This document shows, in pieces, positions 1-8,735 of a DNA stretch of 64,000 nt. The position numbers and the translations under genes were made by a program. Each line of letters starts with the position of its first letter. Position 1 is the first letter of the stretch. Source of the stretch: Planctomycetota bacterium (GTDB lineage: Bacteria > Planctomycetota > Planctomycetia > Pirellulales > Lacipirellulaceae); contig JAKOXH010000055.1 in assembly GCA_029781135.1 (NCBI GenBank), positions 55,915 to 119,914 on the forward strand. The letters are read 5' to 3'. Below the pieces are notes generated by a model. The model did not search any database. It was not told the DNA's origin and saw only the letters and a list, made by a program, of their open reading frames with translations.

Positions 1-787
1 AGGAGCCGCGTTCCTCGTTGAGTGCGGAGCGAATTTCCGCCATTTCACGTTCGGCGTACTCGGGGCCGTCGACCATTGTCAGCACGGTTTGGGCTTCGTC
101 GAAGCGGCCTTTCTCGGCGAGCCAGCGCGGGCTAAACGGCAATCGGGCTACGAAAAACACAAACGGCACGATGCAGGCCATCTCGGAGAAGAACATCCAT
201 CGCCACGGCTGGAGCCAAGGATTTTCAGGCACCATCGCCGGCGTGACGCCATACTTCACCCGCAACCAGTAAACAATGAAGAACGCGATGAGCGGAGCGA
301 TGGCGTGGCCCATCACAATCGCGAATTGGTACATGAGGCCGAGTCGGCCGCGGCGATCTGCGGGCGCGATCTCGGCGATGTACATTGGTGAGGCGACCGA
401 ACACAAGCCCACGCCCACGCCGCCGAGGAAGCGAAAAAGATTGAAGACAAATAAGGTCGAATCGCGGGAGCCAGAGCCGATCAAGTCGGGCACAGCCGTA
501 ACGATCGCGCCGATGGCGAGCAGAATGGATGCGATTAACATCGTGCGCTTGCGGCCAATCGCATCGCACAGCCAGAAGCCGATCGGCGGCCCGATGATGC
601 AGCCCAACACCGCGCTGGCGGTGACGAAACCGAACTCGCCATCCGAGAGGTGGAACTGATCGCGCAGATAGATATTCGTCGCACCAATAAGTCCCAAGTC
701 GAAGCCGAACAAGAAACCGCCAATTGCGGCCACGAAGGCCAATGCAAACGCATTCTGGCGACGCGCGCCATCGGAAGCTGCTGCCAT
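1..787 (-). CDS. MFS sugar-porter transporter (partial, 3' end beyond window)
   Basis: The reading frame is open from an ATG at 787 to the left edge, giving 262 N-terminal residues. The protein starts MAAASDGARRQ and runs into a first membrane helix containing GGFLFGFDLG. A loop after helix 2 carries DAIGRKR, the D-x-x-G-R-K/R signature of the major facilitator superfamily. YIAEIAPADRRGRLG and, later, FSPRWLAEKGR match the sugar-porter motifs (the PESPRWL type). I infer a sugar or polyol symporter in the cytoplasmic membrane. The gene lies 45 bp downstream of an SDR dehydrogenase on the same strand, so the two probably form an operon for uptake and oxidation of a sugar. The substrate cannot be read from the sequence, and the C-terminal half is not in the window. 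Confidence 0.85.
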   Translation of the reverse strand, partial: MAAASDGARRQNAFALAFVAAIGGFLFGFDLGLIGATNIYLRDQFHLSDGEFGFVTASAVLGCIIGPPIGFWLCDAIGRKRTMLIASILLAIGAIVTAVPDLIGSGSRDSTLFVFNLFRFLGGVGVGLCSVASPMYIAEIAPADRRGRLGLMYQFAIVMGHAIAPLIAFFIVYWLRVKYGVTPAMVPENPWLQPWRWMFFSEMACIVPFVFFVARLPFSPRWLAEKGRFDEAQTVLTMVDGPEYAEREMAEIRSALNEERGS

Positions 788-832
788 GATTGGGTTCCGC
801 CCGAGTTGACCGAGAAAAGGAACAGTGGTGAC

Positions 833-1669
833 TCATACCCCCGGCACATAGCCTTTGCCGAACTGCACTCCAGAATCGGCAATCGGCTGGCGAAACTGGT
901 CGCCAAACGGCATCCAGGAGGTGGTTCCGCCATCGACGACCAGCGTTTGGCCGATAATGAACCGGGCATCTTCGGACGCCAGAAACACGGCCGCCTTGCC
1001 GATATCCTCGGCCGTGCCCACGAAACCGCTGGGGATGCCGCGGCCCATCGCCTCGGTGTCGTACTTGCCGATGGCCTTTTCATAGTTGGCCACGGGCACG
1101 CAGCCCGGGGCAATGGCATTGACACGCACGCCGCGTGGGGCGAGTTCGATGGCCAGCGCGCGGGTGTAGGCCACGATCGCCCCCTTGGTGCCCGCGTAGA
1201 TGCTGTGCTCGGGCATCCCTTCGAAGGCGTGGATGGACGTGATATTGATAACTGCGCCCTTGTTTTTCACCAACTCCGCGAGCGTGTGCTGGATCAAGAA
1301 ATAAGCGGCCCGCACGTTGACGTTGTAAAGTGTGTCGAATTGTTCGGGCGTGGCTCGGTCGAACGGCACGTTGAGCGTGATGCCCGAGTTGTTGACCAGG
1401 ATATCGAGGCCGCCGAGAAACGCCGTCGCTTCGCGGGACAGCCGCTCGACGGCAGGCAGGTCATTAAAATCGGCGGCGAACGCGGCGGCCCGCCCGCCCG
1501 CAGCTTGGATCGTCCGCACAACCTCCTCGGCACCTTGAGAACTGTGGGCGTAGTGCACGGCCACGGCAGCACCCTCGAGAGAAAATTCGCGAGCAATCCC
1601 TTGGCCGATGCCGGTACCTCCACCGGTGACAATAACTCGTTTACCCTGTAAACGTTGACTCTGGTTCAT
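833..1669 (-). CDS. SDR-family NAD(P)-dependent oxidoreductase
   Basis: This 278-residue classical short-chain dehydrogenase has TGGGTGIGQG near its N-terminus as the Rossmann dinucleotide site. NNSG is the usual NNAG structural motif, and the catalytic Ser...Tyr-x-x-x-Lys is seen as ITSIH and YAGTKG. The C-terminal GQTLVVDGG is typical of the 3-oxoacyl-ACP reductase/glucose-dehydrogenase branch. I chose the ATG at 1669 (MNQSQRLQGKR) because the 30 residues encoded upstream look unlike an SDR N-terminus. The MFS sugar porter follows 45 bp downstream on the same strand, so a sugar or polyol dehydrogenase role is plausible. The family alone does not fix the substrate. Confidence 0.88.
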   Translation of the reverse strand: MNQSQRLQGKRVIVTGGGTGIGQGIAREFSLEGAAVAVHYAHSSQGAEEVVRTIQAAGGRAAAFAADFNDLPAVERLSREATAFLGGLDILVNNSGITLNVPFDRATPEQFDTLYNVNVRAAYFLIQHTLAELVKNKGAVINITSIHAFEGMPEHSIYAGTKGAIVAYTRALAIELAPRGVRVNAIAPGCVPVANYEKAIGKYDTEAMGRGIPSGFVGTAEDIGKAAVFLASEDARFIIGQTLVVDGGTTSWMPFGDQFRQPIADSGVQFGKGYVPGV

Positions 1670-1868
1670 CGCAGCGCTCCCAACCGTTGAACGGACTGCA
1701 AGTGGATCGCAATTGCGCCGATACGAGCGCAAACTCTTGCGACCACGCGCAATTGTCATATAATTTTAATCGCTTTTCTAGTGGCGAGTGCTTTCAATTC
1801 GTTTCCAGCGATCGTGATTTTAGCGCAGCGGTCGCGCTCGCCGGGTCGCCGGTTGCTTGGAGTGCATC

Positions 1869-3548
1869 ATGACCGAGACTTCGGATACGCGATCGAGCGA
1901 TCACATCAGCAATCAAGCGGCGACCGGTTGGCAACAGCCCACGACCTGCTTGCCGCCGTGGGGCCTGGCCGATCTGCCCTCCCCTACCCTGCCCTCGCTA
2001 CGCAATTGGTGGAGCTTCATCGGCCCAGGCATCGTGATGATGGGCGTGCAAATTGGCGGCGGCGAGTGGCTGTTCGGGCCCGAGATTACCGCCCGCTTCG
2101 GCGGCGGCCTCATGTGGCTCGCGACCTTCGCGATCGTCCTCCAGATCTTCTATAACTTGGAAGTCGGCCGCTATGCGCTGTTTTGCGGTGAGCCAGTGTT
2201 CACCGGCTTTTTGCGCACGCGCCCAGGGCCGACATTCTGGACCGTGTTCTTCGTGCTGCTCAGTTTGGGAGCGATGGTTCCGGGCCTGGCATTCCATGCG
2301 GCGGCCGTCATCGCGGGATTGTGGCTCGATCGGGCGCCCGAGGTGGGTGATCGCACGCTGGTGCTGGTGATCGCCTACGTTTGTTTGTTAGCAGTGTTTA
2401 CGCCGGTGCTGTTTGGCGGCAAGGTGTACAACACGTTGCAGGCGATCATGACGGCGAAAATCGTCGGCGTGCTTTCCTTCTGCCTCGTCATCGCATTGCT
2501 GTTTGTGCATTGGCAGAATTGGTGGGATGTGCTGTGTGGCTTTTTGCAGATCGGTAACATTCCGTCGATAGACAAGTTGGGCGGCGGACAACTGACGAAT
2601 GTTTTTGCTTACGCCGCAGAGCATCGACGATTGCCGGAAATCGAATGGGCGGACATCGCGGTCATCGGCGCGTTCGTGGGCTACGCGGGCGGCGGTGGGC
2701 TGGGTAATTCGCTCTACAGCAATTTCGTCCGCGACAAAGGCTGGGGAATGGGCGCCTGCGTCGGTGCGATTCCCAGCGCGATCGGCGGCCGGAACATTTC
2801 CCTATCCCATTTGGGAAAGGTCTTTCCACTCACCGATGCGAATCTCAAGAAGTGGGCGGGCTGGTGGCGGGTCATTTTGATCGATCAAGTGATTCTATGG
2901 GGACCAGGTTGCTTTGTGGGAATGGCCCTACCCGCACTCCTCTCGTTGGAATTCGCACCCAACTCGCCGCTGTTCGCGCCGGCTGGGCAAGCAACGGTTG
3001 CGGCCAGCGGCGTTCACGCCAATTCGGAGTGGGCCAACGCCATGATCATGGCCGATGGCATGCGCCGCGATGCGCGCTTTTCAGCCGTCGCGGGCCACTG
3101 CCTTTGGGTGGCGACGCTGCTCGCTGGCTTGCTCGTGCTGCTGCCCAGCCAGCTTTCGGTGGTCGATGAAGTTGGCCGGCGGTGGACCGATGTCATCTGG
3201 TCGGCGAACCGTCGCATCCGCGACTCGTGGGAAGAACATCAGGTGAAATTCGTCTACTATGGTCTGGTGGCGGCTTACTTTGTTTGGTGCGTTACCAGTT
3301 TGTATTTCTTCGGTGTGTACGGGACGCCGCGGCTGATGACGCTGGTCATCGCGAACTTGGGAAACCTGGCATTAGGAATTACGTCGTTTCATTTGCTGTG
3401 GATCAATTGCCGCTGGTTGCCGCCGCAGATTCGGCCGAATTGGCTGCAACGCATCGGCCTGGCTGGTTGTGGTTGTATGTATCTCACGTTTGCCGCTCTC
3501 GTCTTCGCCGAGAAGCAATGGCCAATGATTTGCGAATGGCTGTTTTGA
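1869..3548 (+). CDS. Nramp-related membrane transporter
   Basis: This 559-residue polytopic membrane protein has roughly 11 hydrophobic segments. The first helix, with GPGIVMMGVQIGGGEW, and the layout that follows resemble the Nramp (SLC11) fold as annotated in planctomycetes. The metal-binding DPGN of canonical Nramp helix 1 is here GGGE. The helix-6 M-P-H motif is also absent, the corresponding stretch reading GYAGGGGLGNS. Transition-metal transport should therefore not be assumed. The start at ATG 1869 is supported by GGAG six bases upstream; an in-frame TTG at 1857 is less likely. The gene stands alone, divergent from the SDR/MFS pair. Family assignment is moderately sure and the substrate is unknown. 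Confidence 0.7.
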   Translation: MTETSDTRSSDHISNQAATGWQQPTTCLPPWGLADLPSPTLPSLRNWWSFIGPGIVMMGVQIGGGEWLFGPEITARFGGGLMWLATFAIVLQIFYNLEVGRYALFCGEPVFTGFLRTRPGPTFWTVFFVLLSLGAMVPGLAFHAAAVIAGLWLDRAPEVGDRTLVLVIAYVCLLAVFTPVLFGGKVYNTLQAIMTAKIVGVLSFCLVIALLFVHWQNWWDVLCGFLQIGNIPSIDKLGGGQLTNVFAYAAEHRRLPEIEWADIAVIGAFVGYAGGGGLGNSLYSNFVRDKGWGMGACVGAIPSAIGGRNISLSHLGKVFPLTDANLKKWAGWWRVILIDQVILWGPGCFVGMALPALLSLEFAPNSPLFAPAGQATVAASGVHANSEWANAMIMADGMRRDARFSAVAGHCLWVATLLAGLLVLLPSQLSVVDEVGRRWTDVIWSANRRIRDSWEEHQVKFVYYGLVAAYFVWCVTSLYFFGVYGTPRLMTLVIANLGNLALGITSFHLLWINCRWLPPQIRPNWLQRIGLAGCGCMYLTFAALVFAEKQWPMICEWLF

Positions 3549-3560
3549 TGGTGTAAAGTC

Positions 3561-3578
3561 AGCCAAGCACGCTTGGCT
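3561..3578. other. small perfect hairpin downstream of the Nramp-like gene
   Basis: A 7-bp perfect inverted repeat (AGCCAAG / CTTGGCT, 4-base loop) begins 12 bases after the stop codon at 3548. There is no T-run on either side, so it is at best a weak or factor-assisted terminator. The rest of the gap to 3760 shows no gene. Confidence 0.4.
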
Positions 3579-3760
3579 TGTATCGGTGCGCGAAGACAAA
3601 CGCCAGGCTGGTCCGATGAATTCCGCCGCGTGCCGCGACAACTCCAAATGGAAATCTAAGCGCCAATTCGTAGCTACCGGCCCGCCGACCTTATCAACGG
3701 ACTGCTACGCCGCGGCGACGAATTCTCTCGTGGCGCGAAATCCCATGCGGCAAGCGGAAC

Positions 3761-6751
3761 CTATTGGGGGCGGATGCAGTCGGTGGTGATGAGGGACTTG
3801 GGGTTGGGGAAGTCGGTCGGGATGCCGGGGGCGGTGACGGGGTCGCCGCGGTTGATGCGGGCGCCGACTTCGAGGTTGAGGTCGAGGAGTTGTTGGAGGA
3901 GGTCTTTTTTGGCGGAGAAGCCGTAGGCGGCGAGAACAGCGTCATCCAGGGCGGCATGGGCGTCCTTGAGTGGATTCTTGCCGGGGAGTTCGAGTGTGCG
4001 GTAGACGGCGCGGAGGCCGCCCTTCACTTTCTTCAGGGCCTCGTCGCGGACGCGGCGGACTTCGCAGCCGGCAGCGGCGACGGCGCGGATGTTCTTGGCC
4101 GTGGGTGATTGAGGCCAGGGAAAGGTGTCGAAGACAGATTCAGGCGTGTAACGAAACCGCTCCGTTAATTTCGAGCATTTTGCGACGAACCATTGCCAAT
4201 GGACGTTGGATTGGAGGATGCCAAAGCTGTAGTCGTCGGCGAAACAGAACACTTGTAGTGCATCACCAGGCCGAATTGCCTTGGAGACAAAACTAAAGAT
4301 TGGGCGCTTGGTCACTCGTGAGCACACCAAATAACGTCTTCGCAGTTGGTTGATGGCAGCGATCATATCGGCACGGTCCCACGCAAGCTTCCACCAGCGT
4401 TCGAGAAACTGCTTGTGGTGTGGTCGTACGGCGCCGATCGTCTCCAAGTCCTTTTCGGCATTCGCTTGTCGTATCGGTAGTACCGTCACCTCAACGTGCT
4501 TGAACGCCGCAGCAAAGTGTCTCGCATCGATAATGCTACGTTGCTCAAAGTCAATGAGGTAACGCGAGGGATGCCCGTTACCAGTCACGAGTTCCCTGCC
4601 AACGAGGTATGGAAAGATTACAGTCGCGGAATCCGAGTCGCGGGACAATAGTTTTGCGCGTTCTGCGGGTTTTAACGTGAATGCTTCATGGCCGGGCGTG
4701 ATTCCCTGAAACACTAACTGAGGTTTAGTATTGACTTGCAGCTCTTTCGCGGTTGTAACATCGGTGCGAAAGGCCAATGCTGCGCTAATGCGATCGCACT
4801 CCGTATAGTCCAATTCGTACTGTTTATGCCGTGGACCGCTCGGTCGGTTTCGCACCTTGAACGGTTTGCTATCCGGATCGACCTTGAACCACAGTTTTCG
4901 CTTCGCCGGCAGCAGCATTCGCTCGCGGATGATTTTGCGTTCACGTTCGGTAAGGCTGCCGTTGATGGGTTCGTGCTTGACCCAATTGGCGATGGAGACG
5001 TGGACGTTGGCTTCGCCGGACCAGGGTTGGTTGTCGACGGCTTCGACGATCGTGCCGGATTGGACAATGTGATCGAGGCCGCCTTCGCGGGATTTGTTGT
5101 TGCGGATATTTTGAGTGCCGACGAGGCCGGCGCGGCCGGCGACGGGGTCTTCGGCTGTACAATTGGGCAAGTGGTCGTGGGCCCGGCGGAACCAGTAGAC
5201 GCAGTAGTCGGCCATGCCGGGGATTTCGGGGTAGAGTTTGCGGACGGCGTTGACGTAGTCGGGGCCACGCTGGGGCTTCAGCAATTTCGCGCCGATGAAG
5301 GGTGGATTGCCGATGATGACGTCGGCGGCGGGCCAGAGTGTTTTGAACGGTTCGCCTTTGGCAGGGAAGGTGATGAGCGCATCGCCGGCGATGAAGTTGT
5401 CGTCGAGGTCGTCGAACGGCAGGGCCGGTTCTTCCATGTGTAGTTCCTCGATGGCGAGTTTGCGGGCGATCATCATGGTGACCTTGGCGAGTTCGACGGC
5501 GAAGGGAATGATGTCCATGCCGTAGAACTGACGGGCCGTGACGAACGACAAGCGGCGGGACTTCTTCGATTTACCCTTGGAGAGTTCGTCTTCGCGTTCG
5601 AAGAGTCGTTTTTCGAGGCGTTTGAGTTCACGGTAAGCCAGATACAAGAAGTTGCCGCTGCCGCAAGCGGGGTCGAGCACGCGGAAGTGCTGCATCCGCT
5701 CATGGAGTTGGCGGAGTTCGCGCAGCGATGCCGCACCGTTGATACGTTGTTCCCACGGTTCGGTGATCGTGGGTTTGATGACCTTCATGATGTCGACGGC
5801 GGAGGTGAACTGGATGCCGTACGCGCGGCGTTCGGGCGAGCCATGTTCGCCAACCGAATGCTCAAAGATCGTGCCGAAGATTTCGGGTCGGACGTTCGAC
5901 CATTTTTGTTCAGCGGCTTTTTTGAGTTGGTTGAGTTCATCGGAGTTGAGTTCGACGTGGGCGGGCTTTTCGAAGATGCCGCCATTGAAGTAATTGACAC
6001 CTTTGAAGCGACCGCCCGGGGTGCGGCCAGGCGTGTTCATTTCGTGGAACAGGCCGCCGATGAGGTCATAGGCTTTTTGGGGCGTGTCGCATTCGTCAAG
6101 GAGGCGCGTGAACAGGTATTCGTCGAGCAGGCCGATATCCTCAGAAAAGAGCGCGATGAGGCATTGGAGGATGAACCGTTGAGCCGTTTCGCGATCGACA
6201 TCGGCTCGATGCTCTAATTTGTTGAAGAGTACAGCAAGGCGATCCGCCGCGCTGCGCGTAACCTCTTCCTGGTTGTTGCGGAAGACGGGTTTTTCGTCGG
6301 TGGGGAACAGGAACGCGAGCGGGCCGTAGCGTTCGGGAAGTTCGGTGAGTTTGAGTTTGTCGAGCGGTTCATCGAGTTGGATATCGAAGTCGTAGACCCA
6401 GAATTCATCGAAGTTGGAAAGAACGACGTAGTGCGGCCGGCCGGGGACGAGGCGTGTCCAGTAGTCGAAGGCTTGGCGGTAGGTGCGGCGGAGGTCAGTG
6501 CCGCGTTTCTTCATTTCGATGAGGACGTGCGGCTTCCAAACGTAGTCGGCGAAGGCGGTGCCGCCTCCATCTTCCTTGGCCTTGCGAACGCGAAATTCGG
6601 GTTGGCCGCCGACTTCGAGGGAGCCTTTACGGCCAAAGGCTTGGAAGAGGCGGTCGAGGAAGAGTTGGGCTTCGCCTTTTTCATCGCCGGTGATGTGGGC
6701 GGTGGTCCAAGCGACGAATTCTTGGAGGCGGGATTTGCGGTCGGTGGCCAT
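3761..6751 (-). CDS. MmeI-like type IIL restriction-modification enzyme (fused nuclease/methyltransferase)
   Basis: This 996-residue single chain combines cleavage and adenine methylation. Near the N-terminus Asp69 and Glu79-Met-Lys81 form a PD-(D/E)xK nuclease site, with almost the spacing and position of MmeI (D70-x9-ExK). A helical spacer follows. The N6-adenine methyltransferase core comes next: motif I DPACGSGNF at about residues 360-368 and motif IV NPPF at about 482-485. The remaining roughly 450 residues would include the target-recognition domain and a C-terminal helical region. MmeI itself is 919 residues, so this looks full length. No separate restriction or specificity gene is present, as expected for type IIL. 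It lies 100 bp beyond the 3' end of a co-oriented tRNA-Lys, a typical position for acquired defence genes. The recognition sequence cannot be read. Confidence 0.85.
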   Translation of the reverse strand: MATDRKSRLQEFVAWTTAHITGDEKGEAQLFLDRLFQAFGRKGSLEVGGQPEFRVRKAKEDGGGTAFADYVWKPHVLIEMKKRGTDLRRTYRQAFDYWTRLVPGRPHYVVLSNFDEFWVYDFDIQLDEPLDKLKLTELPERYGPLAFLFPTDEKPVFRNNQEEVTRSAADRLAVLFNKLEHRADVDRETAQRFILQCLIALFSEDIGLLDEYLFTRLLDECDTPQKAYDLIGGLFHEMNTPGRTPGGRFKGVNYFNGGIFEKPAHVELNSDELNQLKKAAEQKWSNVRPEIFGTIFEHSVGEHGSPERRAYGIQFTSAVDIMKVIKPTITEPWEQRINGAASLRELRQLHERMQHFRVLDPACGSGNFLYLAYRELKRLEKRLFEREDELSKGKSKKSRRLSFVTARQFYGMDIIPFAVELAKVTMMIARKLAIEELHMEEPALPFDDLDDNFIAGDALITFPAKGEPFKTLWPAADVIIGNPPFIGAKLLKPQRGPDYVNAVRKLYPEIPGMADYCVYWFRRAHDHLPNCTAEDPVAGRAGLVGTQNIRNNKSREGGLDHIVQSGTIVEAVDNQPWSGEANVHVSIANWVKHEPINGSLTERERKIIRERMLLPAKRKLWFKVDPDSKPFKVRNRPSGPRHKQYELDYTECDRISAALAFRTDVTTAKELQVNTKPQLVFQGITPGHEAFTLKPAERAKLLSRDSDSATVIFPYLVGRELVTGNGHPSRYLIDFEQRSIIDARHFAAAFKHVEVTVLPIRQANAEKDLETIGAVRPHHKQFLERWWKLAWDRADMIAAINQLRRRYLVCSRVTKRPIFSFVSKAIRPGDALQVFCFADDYSFGILQSNVHWQWFVAKCSKLTERFRYTPESVFDTFPWPQSPTAKNIRAVAAAGCEVRRVRDEALKKVKGGLRAVYRTLELPGKNPLKDAHAALDDAVLAAYGFSAKKDLLQQLLDLNLEVGARINRGDPVTAPGIPTDFPNPKSLITTDCIRPQ

Positions 6752-6810
6752 ACCATTGCGAAGGTGACAAAATGGGCAACAGAGATTGCAGTCACAAGTG
6801 CCGCAGCGCA

Positions 6811-6846
6811 GAACAAAAGCCGCAACCTCTTACGAGCTAGCGGCTT
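6811..6846 (-). terminator. intrinsic terminator of tRNA-Lys
   Basis: On the minus strand, just after the tRNA 3' end, AAGCCGC pairs with GCGGCTT across a 16-base loop. It is followed by the T-rich run TTTTGTTC. The position between tRNA-Lys and the restriction-modification gene suggests it ends the tRNA transcript. Confidence 0.6.
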
Positions 6847-6852
6847 AGCATG

Positions 6853-6981
<129 letters not shown>

Positions 6982-7154
6982 TCAAGGGCTTTGCTTCAAT
7001 CGGAAGTGTCGTCTGGCCAGCCGCTTCGTCGCACGTTGCATTGGAAGTGCAAGGTTTCGCATCGCCACTGCTGCGCCTGGCGCTGCGCACACTCGGTAAA
7101 GCATCTTCGGTTTCTCTCGCGCGCACGCGTACGAGCGAGGGCTACGACTCCGGG

Positions 7155-7449
7155 CTATCCACCACGACTCTCTGCGACGGCTACGGCATTTGCTTGATGT
7201 TCAGCCGCTGCCACCGCCCGCTGCTGGGCCCACTCTGCCTTCGCGTCCAACATCGCCGCCAGGTCGCCGAGATAGTCGTTGACGTCCCAAAGCGTATCCA
7301 TCGCTCGTTTCCACATCCGCCCCAGTTCATCAGCGGATGGACTTTCGGTAGCGCGGCGGAAATAATGCGTCCAATTCTTCTACGGTTGGCGTGAGTCGCT
7401 CGTACAGTTCCGCTACTCGACGGGCTTTCAAGATTGGTCGACCGGCCAT
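7155..7449 (-). pseudogene. small conserved-looking gene broken by a frameshift
   Basis: An ATG at 7449 is preceded by a perfect AAGGAGG six to eight bases upstream and opens a frame MAGRPILKARRVAELYERL... that stops after about 39 codons. In the adjacent frame a protein-like stretch (SPSADELGRMWKRAMDTLW..., then an alanine-rich helix) continues without a break to the stop at 7155. The total length of 295 bases is one base more than a multiple of three, as expected for a single-base indel. The strong ribosome binding site and amphipathic, helix-rich composition of both halves argue for a real gene of about 97 residues, now disrupted. I do not recognise the family. Programmed frameshifting is possible but no slippery heptamer is evident. 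Confidence 0.5.
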
Positions 7450-7829
7450 TTGCGTGTCCTCCTTGACGGCTGAACTGGTAAGCTGACGAAGTTTGTTCAA
7501 CTTCAGCAGAATCGAACTTCACGCAATCGGTGCACGGAATGCAAGCTCCGCAGGTCAGTCAGACGCCATTAAGAACGAATAATGCTGCGACGTTCGACGA
7601 TCGATAAACTGCGTAGCGTCCGAGGTTGGCTTCGGCCGGAACAATGCTGCCACGTGCACCTCAGCAAGCGATTATGGCGGGGATCCGCTAGTGAACACGA
7701 GCGCACCGGGGGGCTGGCAAACAACCAGCCCCCTGGTGCAATTCGATTTGCTCACAGTATTATTCCGCTCAAGGTAATAGACGCTTACCCGTAGCGACTA
7801 TGTTGACCGACAAATTCAGCCAGCGACAT
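7450..7829. other. intergenic stretch with a strong hairpin (7704-7738)
   Basis: No gene is seen. A 14-bp stem with one mismatch (CACCGGGGGGCTGG / CCAGCCCCCTGGTG) and a 7-base loop lies at 7704-7738, about 90 bp downstream of the PEP-CTERM gene's stop codon. No T-run follows on the minus strand, so it may act as an mRNA 3' stabiliser or a weak terminator. Confidence 0.5.
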
Positions 7830-8651
7830 TTAGCGCTTTCGCCCCGTGGCGAAGGCGATTAGGCCGAGGCCCAGGGCAGCGAGCCCACAGGTTGCTGGTT
7901 CGGGAACGTTTGATACGGTGACCATATCGATCAAAATGCCCGCGCCAACGCCAGAGCCCGCGTAAGTGCCCGTTGGGCTTGCGGCTATATAGCCCGTTCC
8001 ATTCGGGTCCCATGCCGCGAGGACGCGGAATCCAAAGGTCGCAATGTTTTCGTAACCTTGACCGGTGGGCAAGGTGTATGTGAATGATGCGTAGCCGCTG
8101 GGATTGGAATTGGTGTAGGCCGCCGCGTTCGCTGTGAACGAAATGAGGCCCGAATTGTTGATTGAGACCGCGGAGGGGGCTTCCGTGCCAACACCGATAT
8201 CGGTCACAGCTCCCACCCCACCGCTGACCGGATTCCAATTTGTGCCGTCCGTAGTAGCGAAAATCTGCCAGAAGCGGCTAGCGTTGCGGCCCACTTTGAG
8301 TGCCGCGCCCACTTGAACCTGACCGGCTCCCGTCGTGTCAACGTTCTTGACACCAAAGCCATCCGTGCCGCTGGGATCGCCCACCGCTGGGTAAGTGGCT
8401 GCCAAGGCGGCCCAGTTCCCCGTTGCCGAGCCGAGCGGGTCAGTCAGCGATCCTGTCGGCCCCGACGCGGAACTCAAGATGCTGCCGGTCGTTAGCACGC
8501 CGGCGTAGGTGCCCGTGGTGCCGGTTGTTGGCACTCCAATATTGGCCAGGGAAACGCCATTCCAATTCCATTGGGAAATAATGGCGGCATGGGCCGGTTG
8601 GACTGAAAGCACCGCCAGGACAGCAACTGCAATAGGTGTGAAGCGTCGCAT
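7830..8651 (-). CDS. PEP-CTERM secreted protein
   Basis: This 273-residue protein starts at ATG 8651 (MRRFTPIAVAVLAVLSV), preceded by GGAG seven bases upstream. A signal peptide ends around AHAA. The body is rich in Ser, Thr, Gly and Asn and looks like an all-beta secreted domain. The C-terminus is a classic PEP-CTERM sorting signal: VPEPATCG, a short hydrophobic segment and the basic tail GRKR. In organisms with the exosortase/PEP-CTERM system such tails are cleaved on export. No exosortase lies in the window. The gene is co-oriented with another PEP-CTERM gene 84 bp upstream. The function of the body is unknown. Confidence 0.85.
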   Translation of the reverse strand: MRRFTPIAVAVLAVLSVQPAHAAIISQWNWNGVSLANIGVPTTGTTGTYAGVLTTGSILSSASGPTGSLTDPLGSATGNWAALAATYPAVGDPSGTDGFGVKNVDTTGAGQVQVGAALKVGRNASRFWQIFATTDGTNWNPVSGGVGAVTDIGVGTEAPSAVSINNSGLISFTANAAAYTNSNPSGYASFTYTLPTGQGYENIATFGFRVLAAWDPNGTGYIAASPTGTYAGSGVGAGILIDMVTVSNVPEPATCGLAALGLGLIAFATGRKR

Positions 8652-8735
8652 GGTTTTCTCCAGAATCAAAAGGGAAGCTACTCGTTGGTTGAAGGACAAA
8701 AGGTTACGGGAAATACGATGTTCGATTTGCAGGGA

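Noticed and set aside
650..1651. A 333-codon plus-strand open frame opposite the SDR gene
   Set aside because: It is antisense to a gene with complete SDR motifs, and its composition (many His, Arg, Gly) is that of a shadow frame.
3761..6751. A BREX PglX-type methyltransferase or part of a multi-gene defence island
   Set aside because: The N-terminal D-x9-ExK nuclease site and the MmeI-like layout fit type IIL. No brxA, brxB, brxC, pglZ or other defence genes flank it.
7181..7522. A 113-codon minus-strand frame across the small broken gene
   Set aside because: It lies in the third frame. The two other frames carry the ribosome binding site and the helical protein-like sequence, so this frame is a shadow.
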